From Candidatus Thorarchaeota archaeon SMTZ1-83 (lineage in GTDB: Archaea; Asgardarchaeota; Thorarchaeia; Thorarchaeales; Thorarchaeaceae), in NCBI GenBank assembly GCA_001563325.1, contig LRSK01000121.1, positions 1-9,822 on the forward strand: a stretch of DNA of 9,822 nucleotides. Direction: 5' to 3'. The position numbers and the translations under genes were made by a program. Under the pieces are notes generated by a model, which worked only from the letters and a program-made list of their open reading frames with translations, searched no databases and was not told the DNA's origin. How positions within the stretch are numbered: position 1 is the stretch's first letter; each line of letters starts with the position of its first letter. This document shows positions 1 through 6,315 of the stretch, piece after piece.

Positions 1-2515
1 TACTCACGTCTGCTCCCGTGAGAACATCACCTGACCAATTGGTGTAGCGTACCACCAGACGAAACGAGGCTCCGAATTCGATGATGGCTCCAGTGCCGTT
101 GAAACTCTCAAGGTTGGATGCTAGACTCCCAACAAAAAGGAACAAGGTAGCCTTCTCAGCGACATGGTAGTCTGTGGATGCAGTAATTACGATTGAATAG
201 GTGCCAGAGGTAGAGGGAGTAATAGTCAGGGAGTAGTCGCCAGACCCAAGATCAGTGGCATTCCCAAATTTGAGTCCACCAGCAGGGCCAGTGTAGTCAG
301 CGCTCACAGTGGCGTTCTCGATTGGGGTCCCGTATCTATCCGCGAAATTGAACTCTGCAGTGAAGGGCTCACCTAGGCCGACCTGCCCGGCTGTTTGTGA
401 AAGTACCAGTTCATTCTGTGTGAACATCAGTCTTACAACATATGTGCATGAGGCATCATCATAGTAAGGGAGGCTAGCGTTGACAACTACGATTGAGTCA
501 ACGGAGGCGAGTACACTTGTATCGAGACTTGCCTCCCACCATTTCTGTGCCGGATTAGGAACGTAGTTCACAGTCGACATAGACCAGTTGGCGCTGACCG
601 ACGATGTCGGGTCCATCAAATAGTCGCCATTCTCAGCATCACGGTACGTCACGAGGCTCCAAACCACGTCTCCAGACTCTGCTTCAATGAGGGCTTCGAT
701 TGGTTCCAGAGTGGCTGCATGGTGCACCTCAAATGTCGTAGTCCCACAGGCAATCTCTGTCCCATTTGTCCAGTGAACATGAACACTCCAAAGCCCCGCA
801 GAAGCGTTAAGAGGACCAAGCGTGAAACCTGACCCATTGATGTTTCCGCCTACCCCTCCATTCAGAGTTTCACTGATCCATTCGGTTCCATTTGGTGTGG
901 TCCAAGTGACGTTGACCAGGTTAAGGGGATCAGGCGCATCGGTAGCAGTACTTATCGTAATCGCGGCGCGAGTTCTATTCCAGCTTCTGTACACGCTGGC
1001 TGGACCCCAACTCAAACCAAGAACATCGAGTTTCTCAATGGTTATGGAACTTGCATAGTTGGGAGCGTCAAGTGTGAATCTCCACATCCCGAGACGATCC
1101 ATAAGAAACGTTGGTATTTCCAATGAACCCTCCTGAATGGAACACAAGCCTGTGACATCCGAAAGGAACGGATCGAATATTGTTGCGTTCTGCCAATCAC
1201 CCGGGTGAAGCACGCGAATGGTGAGGTTCTCATAGTCGCTACTAAAGCCAACGTAGGTAAAGAATGAAACCTGAGGGCTGGCATCGGGCGTGACAGTATA
1301 ATGTACACCTTCATTTGCTATGTCCGTGGTCCAGGTAGAATTGGTAAAACGATGAGACTTCAGTCGTGTTTCATAGTCAAAGGACACAGTTGAGTTTGAA
1401 GTGATTTGAGTCGAAACTGGATTCGAGACCCAGTAGCTGCCATTGACGATTGTAGCAGCTCCAGATCCAGAACTGCCAGCAATTGGAGTCGTGCCTGAGC
1501 CAGCGGTAAACTCAAGATCAACTTGCTCCGGTGTAGGATTGTTAGCCCCCACAAGTGAAACGTCGTCAAGATATACCGAAATGAATTGTGTGTTGATGGC
1601 CCCGTCTGGGAAAGAATCGCCATCATAGTCATCATCACCATCCACGACCATCGTTTCATCAATAACCAGCCCAATCATGAAAGTAGTCGAATTCCGAAGT
1701 AGAGCAATGTTGATTGGCACTTGTCCAGTACTGTACCAGACTCCCCGCTGATTCAATGTCGGTAGATTGACTTGCCATAATGATGTCCCGTTGATGAAGA
1801 CGTGAATAGAACAGTTCCCGGAATAGCCTGTTCCCAGGGGGCCCTGAAGGTACAGATAATCAAAGCTGAGAACGAACTGGTCAGTATAAGGAACGATAGC
1901 CATGCTCTGATTCCACAGCACTTGGGTTCCGGCGAAGTGGGTGTAGATGTGTTGTGGGTTGTTCGTGACCTCCGCTTCGTTTTGCACAGTTACATAGCTG
2001 CGACCCGTGTCGTCGTATGCTGCGATCTGCTGTTGATCTGGGTCTGTACTGACACTGGCCGCTGACCAACCGTGAGGATAGTCGCCGAGAGTGCCATTGG
2101 GGTTGATGTTGATTCCTGGGACTCCCTCGTCAAAGGTACCATTGATCGCATAGAGCTGTGTCAAGTTCCATACGTCAACTTCTGCGGAACTTGCAACCCA
2201 ATTATGGTCTTGATCGATGGGCAGGTCCAGTGTAGGGTTGGGATAGGTGTCAGTGCGAACACTGAGATGACCTGACGTTGTGTAGCCGACATTCTCAATT
2301 GTTGCTGGATGAAGTACTCCCTCACTTGGTTCGGAAGAGGTCACGAAGTTGTTATTCAGTGGATTCCCTTGAAACTGAATTTCATTCTTTGGTTGATTAA
2401 ATGAGTCAGTTTCAGAGAGGGGGTTCCAATCTTCACTGTGAAACGGCGTGTCACATAGGATGAATGAGAGCATAAGCAGAGCCATTGCAATGATTGAAAG
2501 TCGGCGCCACTTCAT
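1..2515 (-). CDS. Large secreted Ig-like/beta-sandwich surface protein, 3'-partial (runs off left edge)
   Basis: Reading the minus strand from the ATG at 2515-2513, the frame stays open for 838 codons to the window edge. The N-terminus is a signal peptide: MKWRR, then a hydrophobic stretch to about residue 20, then an acidic/polar segment. About 24 Asn-X-Ser/Thr sequons are spread over the visible part, consistent with an N-glycosylated cell-surface protein. Residues ~150-323 resemble a lectin/CBM-like jelly roll that ends in a YLDDVS strand, and they carry an Asp-rich loop (DGDDDYDGD, residues 292-300) typical of calcium binding. Residues ~325-838 read as consecutive Ig-like beta-sandwich domains. 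Two similar domain starts, LGEPF near 714 and FGASF near 814, lie about 100 residues apart, suggesting tandem repeats. No catalytic motif was recognised. An S-layer, adhesin or surface scaffold role is inference. The C-terminus, where a membrane anchor would be expected, is outside the window. Confidence 0.85.
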   Translation of the reverse strand, partial: MKWRRLSIIAMALLMLSFILCDTPFHSEDWNPLSETDSFNQPKNEIQFQGNPLNNNFVTSSEPSEGVLHPATIENVGYTTSGHLSVRTDTYPNPTLDLPIDQDHNWVASSAEVDVWNLTQLYAINGTFDEGVPGININPNGTLGDYPHGWSAASVSTDPDQQQIAAYDDTGRSYVTVQNEAEVTNNPQHIYTHFAGTQVLWNQSMAIVPYTDQFVLSFDYLYLQGPLGTGYSGNCSIHVFINGTSLWQVNLPTLNQRGVWYSTGQVPINIALLRNSTTFMIGLVIDETMVVDGDDDYDGDSFPDGAINTQFISVYLDDVSLVGANNPTPEQVDLEFTAGSGTTPIAGSSGSGAATIVNGSYWVSNPVSTQITSNSTVSFDYETRLKSHRFTNSTWTTDIANEGVHYTVTPDASPQVSFFTYVGFSSDYENLTIRVLHPGDWQNATIFDPFLSDVTGLCSIQEGSLEIPTFLMDRLGMWRFTLDAPNYASSITIEKLDVLGLSWGPASVYRSWNRTRAAITISTATDAPDPLNLVNVTWTTPNGTEWISETLNGGVGGNINGSGFTLGPLNASAGLWSVHVHWTNGTEIACGTTTFEVHHAATLEPIEALIEAESGDVVWSLVTYRDAENGDYLMDPTSSVSANWSMSTVNYVPNPAQKWWEASLDTSVLASVDSIVVVNASLPYYDDASCTYVVRLMFTQNELVLSQTAGQVGLGEPFTAEFNFADRYGTPIENATVSADYTGPAGGLKFGNATDLGSGDYSLTITPSTSGTYSIVITASTDYHVAEKATLFLFVGSLASNLESFNGTGAIIEFGASFRLVVRYTNWSGDVLTGADVS

Positions 2516-2581
2516 ACTGTTTCACAGCCCTCGGTGTATGTCAAGACGGCAACTGCAGTGTGTAGTTGGGCTCGGGGAATC

Positions 2582-2589
2582 CCTTAAAG
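2582..2589 (-). promoter_or_regulatory. Weak TATA-like element upstream of the surface-protein gene
   Basis: The 145-bp gap 2516-2660 between mptA and the surface-protein gene holds no ORF. On the minus strand it contains a run of A followed by CTTTAAGG at 2589-2582, about 67 nt before the ATG. This would be compatible with an archaeal TATA box and a ~40-nt leader. A GAGG lies about 13 nt before the ATG, too far for a confident Shine-Dalgarno site. The match to consensus is partial, so this is only a candidate. Confidence 0.25.
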
Positions 2590-2660
2590 TACCTTTTTTG
2601 GCTTAATCTTGTAACATCTTTTCGAAGTGCGTTGGGGTGTTTCGCCGATATGGCCGACAG

Positions 2661-3473
2661 CTATTCTCCGTTTGTCACAATCCTTCCTTGTGCTATGACA
2701 TCGTGCTTGTGAATGCTCTCTAGAGATCGAGCTTCAGCGAACATCTCCAACGTTAGCGTTTCGAATTTCTCCTTTGCGTTCTGGAGGATATTCCGACAGA
2801 CGTCCTCTACAAAGAGAGGGTTGTCATGCATCTGTTTGGTCACTAGCATCTCGTCCTCAAGCTTCAACAGGGAATACGTTCTACTCGAGAATGATCTCTC
2901 GATGACCTCAATCATATCACCGAAAGTTGGGATGTCCTCCGTGACCCCCATGACCCTGAGTGAACCCACAGCCCTCTGCATGTGTGTCATGCCGTGATTG
3001 TTTGCCATGCAATGTGGGCAGACTGTGTTTCCTATGACATCAACCTTGACCACGTGAGTGTGGGGCTTGTCCTCCTCTTTTACTGTGGAGGCCGTGACAT
3101 CGCAGACCTCCCATGTCCTCTGTTTCGAAGCAGGAGTCTTGGTGGCATAGCCGAATTCGAATTCGAACTTGATTTCGCCACGGCTGTAGGGATGCTTCTC
3201 AGATAGAGCATCGAGGATTCGAATCTGTAGCTCTTCTACGGAATTGTACACACTGAACTCCTGGCTGATAACCTCGGTCATTGATTCGACTAGCCTTGAC
3301 ATGTGGACTCCTTTCAAGTCAGCAGGCAGGTCAATTGTAAACTCGACTCTTGGAATGAGGTGGTGCCTCAGCCCACTGCGTTCTGTTATCAGGAACGTCT
3401 TGAGGTCTTTTACGCCTACCTTGTCGAGCTGGATGCGATGACGTGGTTTCTCGTTCTGTGTGTCTACTACCAA
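2661..3473 (-). CDS. mptA: GTP cyclohydrolase MptA/FolE2 family (GCYH-IB)
   Basis: The 270-residue product fits the COG1469 GTP cyclohydrolase family, metal-dependent enzymes unrelated in sequence to FolE that open GTP to a dihydroneopterin derivative (the cyclic phosphate in methanogens, the triphosphate with FolE2). Visible family features are VGVKDL (19-24), a GVHMSR segment (55-60), the metal-binding GNTVCP with Cys152, and THMQRA with His164. These are followed by a conserved IEVIERSFSS...YSLLKLEDE block (188-208) and NPLFVEDV (218-225). The start is TTG at 3473: an in-frame TAG lies just upstream (3488-3486), and AGGAG at 3487-3483 sits 9 nt before the TTG. The PTPS-family gene upstream on the same strand supplies the next enzyme of a pterin pathway. 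Whether this enzyme releases cyclic phosphate or triphosphate cannot be read from the sequence. Confidence 0.93.
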   Translation of the reverse strand: MVVDTQNEKPRHRIQLDKVGVKDLKTFLITERSGLRHHLIPRVEFTIDLPADLKGVHMSRLVESMTEVISQEFSVYNSVEELQIRILDALSEKHPYSRGEIKFEFEFGYATKTPASKQRTWEVCDVTASTVKEEDKPHTHVVKVDVIGNTVCPHCMANNHGMTHMQRAVGSLRVMGVTEDIPTFGDMIEVIERSFSSRTYSLLKLEDEMLVTKQMHDNPLFVEDVCRNILQNAKEKFETLTLEMFAEARSLESIHKHDVIAQGRIVTNGE

Positions 3474-3482
3474 ACGATTACA

Positions 3483-3487
3483 CTCCT
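3483..3487 (-). promoter_or_regulatory. Shine-Dalgarno site fixing the TTG start of mptA
   Basis: AGGAG on the minus strand, 9 nt before TTG 3473-3471. An in-frame TAG overlaps its 5' end, so no start further upstream is possible. Confidence 0.6.
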
Positions 3488-3547
3488 ATGTCTTCGTCGA
3501 CCCTTTCCGCGCTACCCGGTGCGACGTGACTCTCCTTTTAGCTTTGT

Positions 3548-3599
3548 GCTGAGAACAAAGATGATTCGGCGATTCGTCACAGAATGCTAGGTTCTCAGC
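3548..3599. repeat. 9-bp inverted repeat in the PTPS-mptA gap
   Basis: GCTGAGAAC at 3548-3556 is matched perfectly by GTTCTCAGC at 3591-3599, with 34 nt between. The left arm also sits inside a second small hairpin, CTTTGT (3542-3547) with ACAAAG (3555-3560), so two alternative pairings are possible. The loop holds GATTCG twice (3563-3568 and 3571-3576). This is the only structure seen in the 166-bp non-coding stretch 3474-3639 ahead of mptA. It could be a leader RNA fold, an operator, or chance. Confidence 0.35.
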
Positions 3600-3639
3600 C
3601 TGGTTGCCTGGTTCAGGGGATTAGCCTTGAAACTAACGA

Positions 3640-4101
3640 CTATTGGGGCCCCTTGGCATCATAGCATCCTGTTGAACCTAAGCTCTCACTGACACATACC
3701 TTCACGGAGTAGTTGAGTTCCAATTGGAGTTCTCCGGCAATGTACTCAGCAATCAGCTCAGCTGTTGTTGCTGGGAATGGCAGGACCATGCAGTCTTCTT
3801 TCGGGAATACGTATCGCTTCCCGCCAATGCTCACGTCGTAGGAGATGTCTTTATCTTCTATCGTGATTGACTCTGAGTTCTCAGGCAGCAGCACCTTGTG
3901 ATCTAGAAACGAGCAGACATTCACCGCTTGCTTCTTGATATCACGGAAGTCCATCACCATTCCGTTTGGATCAAGGGGTCCGCTCACAATTGCCTCCACA
4001 GTGTAGTTGTGCCCATGAAGACTTTCAAAGTAGTCAGCCCCCACAACAAAGTGTGCAGCACTGAAGCTCATCTTCTGACTGCTGACTCTGATACTGTGCA
4101 A
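3640..4101 (-). CDS. 6-pyruvoyltetrahydropterin synthase family protein, PTPS-III-like
   Basis: The 153-residue protein belongs to the COG0720 (PTPS/QueD) tunnelling fold. Zinc ligands are visible as FSAAH (His17) and LHGHNY (His29, His31), with the LDH pair (67-69) and SESLGS (138-143; Glu139 would bind the pterin). QueD and mammalian PTPS have a catalytic Cys before HGH. Here that segment has no Cys and reads FESLHGH, matching the ExxHGH signature of PTPS-III, which cleaves dihydroneopterin triphosphate to 6-hydroxymethyl-dihydropterin. A ~35-residue insertion follows the LDH strand, as in archaeal members. TTG 4101 is preferred because GTGAGG (4114-4109) is 7 nt upstream. TTG 4107 is in frame but only 1 nt from it, and an in-frame TGA precedes both. 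The neighbour mptA supports pterin rather than queuosine/archaeosine synthesis. Confidence 0.88.
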   Translation of the reverse strand: MHSIRVSSQKMSFSAAHFVVGADYFESLHGHNYTVEAIVSGPLDPNGMVMDFRDIKKQAVNVCSFLDHKVLLPENSESITIEDKDISYDVSIGGKRYVFPKEDCMVLPFPATTAELIAEYIAGELQLELNYSVKVCVSESLGSTGCYDAKGPQ

Positions 4102-4181
4102 TGGCAAACCTCACATTCTGACATATTCACTCACGCGTGGCTTCTAAAACTGCCGGATTAGACTTTGGACAATAGTCGGCC

Positions 4182-5747
4182 TTACTGTCCACTGCCTCTC
4201 TGGCGTTCGAATAACTCAATAAGGTCGGCCACAGTCGTGGCCTGCTTAGGATCCTTGTCCTCCCTCCAACGTCCAGTGAATCTGGGGAAACGAATCGCCA
4301 AACCACCCCCCTCAAGTCTTCCCCGGCCTGCTGAATGGGTCGGACTGACCGTCATCTCGTCACCTAGAACCTCAATCACCTCAGCCGGAGAGAACCAAAC
4401 GTCAGCTTCAATATCAGAGATTACCTTTGGACTCCTAGCACCAATACTGTGATGGTCTAGCCGTTCTTTCAGTTCAACAAGCATCTCATCAGTGAATCCA
4501 GTTCCAATCTTGCAGACAGTTGGGAAGGTGTCAGAATCCGCGTCATAGGCAGACGCCAGTATTGCCCCGTAGAGACCTGCTCTCTTTCCTCTGCCATGAA
4601 TGGCCCCTACTACCACAAGATCAACTGAGTCTGCCATCCCTTCCTGATAGGACGATTTCAGTTTAATCCAGAGCCAGCTGCGAGAGCCAGCTTGATAACC
4701 GGAGCCATCATGGATGGCCTTTGCAATCACGCCCTCGTGGCCGGATTCAACGGCTTGCGTGAACACCTCCATGAGACGTTCAGGTTCGTCAGTCACCTCA
4801 CCGATGGTGAGTGAAACTCTCTCATTTGACTGCACGATGCTTTCGAGGAGCTTGCGTCGCTCAGCCATGGGAAGTGCAGTCACATCCTTTCCTTTATGGA
4901 ACAGTATGTCGAAAAATCGAACAGCTACTGGAACCTCTTCGCTCATCCTGTCAATGTCTGTCTTTCTGCGGCGTTTCATTAGTTCCTGGAAAGGACGCGT
5001 GCCACCAGTCTTCGGGTCTATAGCGATGCATTCCCCTTCAAGGATGCATATGTCTGCCTGTATCTGGTGCCTCACAAGATCAACCACATCAGGATACTGT
5101 TCTGTAATCTGTTCTTGGCGACGTGAGAAGAGTATCACATCCTCTCCGTCCTTATGAACCTGCACCCGCTCACCATCATACTTGTATTCAACAAGAACTT
5201 CGGGTCCCGCTTTCTCGATTATCTCTGCGGGATCAGAGAGCTTCTTGGCTGCCATCATTCGGATTGGTCTTCCTACAGCCGCCTGGATGTTCTTCATCGA
5301 ATCTAGTCCTTCTTTGGCCAGCACCTCAGCAACTTGGGCCAAGTCGCTGCAGACGTTGAACGCACGCTCGATTCTCTCACGAGCCTCCCTTTCACCAGCA
5401 AATGCCAAGGCTAGAGAGTCAATGATACCCATGTCACCAATACCTAGCCTAAGCTGTCCCGTCAGAGTCCTAAGGATGTATTTGGCTTCCATTGGAGATG
5501 CGTCAGACAGCAGACCCACCAGTCTGGCTATCTTGTCCCTAGCACTGCCCTTGCCGGTAGTCTTCGCTACAGCGTCTAGAGTTTCATACACATGAGTGAT
5601 GGTCAGCTCCTCTGCGAAGAGAGTAGCTTGGGCACTCTCCGCCAGAAGCAGCTCAGCTACGGCACCTATGTCTCCAATTTCCCTCAGACTATCCTTCACG
5701 GTGCTCTCACTTGTCGATGCTGCTGTCGCTACTACCTGAACAGCCAT
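4182..5747 (-). CDS. lig: ATP-dependent DNA ligase, main open frame (gene is frameshifted near its 5' end)
   Basis: Archaeal type I ATP-dependent DNA ligase, which seals nicks during replication and repair through a lysyl-AMP intermediate. The 521-codon frame contains the DNA-binding domain (1 to ~180), motif I EYKYDGERVQ with the adenylated Lys189, motif III VRFFDILFH (276-284), motif IV HEGVIAK (337-343), motif V WLWIKLK (358-364) and an OB-fold ending in RFPRFTGRWREDK (486-498). Family members are about 560-600 residues and start some 45-70 residues earlier. The ATG at 5747 lies inside the conserved EIGIAEKM segment, which this frame encodes from 5768 onward, so it is not the natural start. 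It also lacks a good Shine-Dalgarno site. The missing N-terminus is found in another frame just upstream (5732-5902). The PTPS gene follows after 80 bp. Confidence 0.95.
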   Translation of the reverse strand: MAVQVVATAASTSESTVKDSLREIGDIGAVAELLLAESAQATLFAEELTITHVYETLDAVAKTTGKGSARDKIARLVGLLSDASPMEAKYILRTLTGQLRLGIGDMGIIDSLALAFAGEREARERIERAFNVCSDLAQVAEVLAKEGLDSMKNIQAAVGRPIRMMAAKKLSDPAEIIEKAGPEVLVEYKYDGERVQVHKDGEDVILFSRRQEQITEQYPDVVDLVRHQIQADICILEGECIAIDPKTGGTRPFQELMKRRRKTDIDRMSEEVPVAVRFFDILFHKGKDVTALPMAERRKLLESIVQSNERVSLTIGEVTDEPERLMEVFTQAVESGHEGVIAKAIHDGSGYQAGSRSWLWIKLKSSYQEGMADSVDLVVVGAIHGRGKRAGLYGAILASAYDADSDTFPTVCKIGTGFTDEMLVELKERLDHHSIGARSPKVISDIEADVWFSPAEVIEVLGDEMTVSPTHSAGRGRLEGGGLAIRFPRFTGRWREDKDPKQATTVADLIELFERQRGSGQ

Positions 5748-5902
5748 TTTCTCAGCGATCCCGATTTCAGGCTCACTACTACTCTCCTAACCTCAGACGC
5801 TCCCGCCTCTTTGAACACCTCAGAGAGAATGCGAGTCTTCTCTAAAGACCCGGATGTGTTTTCAATCTCCTGATATGCATTAGAGAGACTTTCATAGAGC
5901 AT
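5732..5902 (-). pseudogene. lig: Displaced N-terminal segment of the DNA ligase (frame -1 relative to main frame)
   Basis: From ATG 5902 the minus strand encodes MLYESLSNAYQEIE and then SLEKTRILSEVFKEA, which matches the N-terminal helices of archaeal ligases (compare the MRYLELAQLYQKLE start in Pyrococcus). Family similarity stops after VRRVVVS, and the frame ends at TAG 5734-5732. The main ligase frame picks up similarity at PEIGIAEK (from 5771). It is closed upstream by TAG at 5789-5787, so the switch must fall between about 5786 and 5768. Passing from this frame to the main one is a -1 shift. About 9-10 residues that usually link these two blocks appear to be absent; a 26- or 29-nt deletion would explain both the gap and the shift. 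No classical slippery heptamer was seen. Confidence 0.8.
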
Positions 5903-5937
5903 AGATGACTGCGCCTCGACACGTGGAGGCACCACAT

Positions 5938-5950
5938 GCTTTATATTCGT
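5938..5950. promoter_or_regulatory. TATA-like element in the lig/eS17 divergent gap
   Basis: The 94-bp gap 5903-5996 separates two divergent genes. It contains GCTTTATATTCG, an archaeal TATA-box-like sequence. On the plus strand it lies ~50 nt before the eS17 start, giving a leader of ~25 nt that includes the GGTGAG site. On the minus strand the complement AATATAAAG lies ~40 nt before the ligase ATG. It may serve one or both directions. Confidence 0.45.
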
Positions 5951-5996
5951 ATTCAAGGGCATCCCGAGCCAATCAGTTGTATTCGGTGAGCGACAT

Positions 5997-6248
5997 TTGG
6001 GTAGCGTCAGACCGGGATTCATCAAGAACGCAGCAAGAAGCCTAATGCAGTTGTACCCAGATACGTTCACAGATGATTTTGAAACCAACAAGAGGTTGGT
6101 TGAGCAGCTCACTGACATTGAGACCAAGAAGGTCAGGAATCGAGTTGCAGGCTACTTGGTCAGGCTCGTCAGGATTCGGCTCGCGCGTGAGGAGTCTGAG
6201 GCCGAGGAGGCTGCCGCCGAAGAGCCCATCACTGATACCGAGATGTAG
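5997..6248 (+). CDS. rps17e: Small ribosomal subunit protein eS17 (S17e)
   Basis: The 83-residue product begins MGSVRPGFIKNAARSL, the diagnostic start of eukaryotic/archaeal eS17. It continues with YPDTFTDDFETNKRLVEQLTD and the basic VRNRVAGYLVRLVRIRLA block, then ends in an acidic Glu/Ala-rich tail. It is a structural component of the 30S subunit and has no bacterial counterpart, so it marks the window as archaeal. The start is TTG at 5997, with GGTGAG at 5985-5990 six nt upstream. No other start would give the invariant N-terminal Gly-x-Val-Arg-Pro. It stands alone here, divergent from the DNA ligase, with no other ribosomal protein gene adjacent. The acidic tail (about 18 residues) is variable in this family. 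Confidence 0.95.
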   Translation: MGSVRPGFIKNAARSLMQLYPDTFTDDFETNKRLVEQLTDIETKKVRNRVAGYLVRLVRIRLAREESEAEEAAAEEPITDTEM

Positions 6249-6267
6249 AGCATCTTCTCATACTTGT

Positions 6268-6284
6268 CCTTTCGTTCTGAAAGG
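6268..6284 (+). other. Short hairpin between eS17 and the methyltransferase gene
   Basis: CCTTTC, five nt, GAAAGG: a perfect 6-bp stem 20 nt after the eS17 stop, in the 67-bp gap before the methyltransferase. It is not followed by a T run, so a simple intrinsic terminator is unlikely. RNA processing or chance are alternatives. Confidence 0.25.
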
Positions 6285-6315
6285 TCTCTTAAGGAAGCAT
6301 GACCATAGAGGAGCC

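Noticed and set aside
822..2275. Several plus-strand and minus-strand ORFs of 60-105 codons
   Set aside because: All are shadows of the continuous minus-strand surface-protein frame and look like no known protein.
2641..2660. Near-palindromic GCCGATATGGCCGAC stretch after mptA as a terminator
   Set aside because: Too short and imperfect, and no T run follows in the mptA direction.
4714..5595. Plus-strand ORFs opposite the DNA ligase, up to 147 codons
   Set aside because: Ser/Arg-rich antisense shadows of a strongly conserved gene; no family features.
5760..5790. Programmed -1 ribosomal frameshift in the ligase gene
   Set aside because: No X-XXY-YYZ slippery heptamer or obvious downstream hairpin was seen, and residues also seem to be missing, which a slip would not explain. 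Mutation or assembly error is simpler.
5903..6127. Upstream extension of the minus-strand frame that encodes the ligase N-terminus
   Set aside because: It overlaps eS17 on the other strand and shows no ligase similarity; the conserved ligase start is the ATG at 5902.
6073..6315. Upstream extension of the methyltransferase frame
   Set aside because: It lies over the eS17 gene in another frame and has an Arg/Ser/Pro-rich composition typical of out-of-frame translation; ATG 6316 follows a Shine-Dalgarno site.
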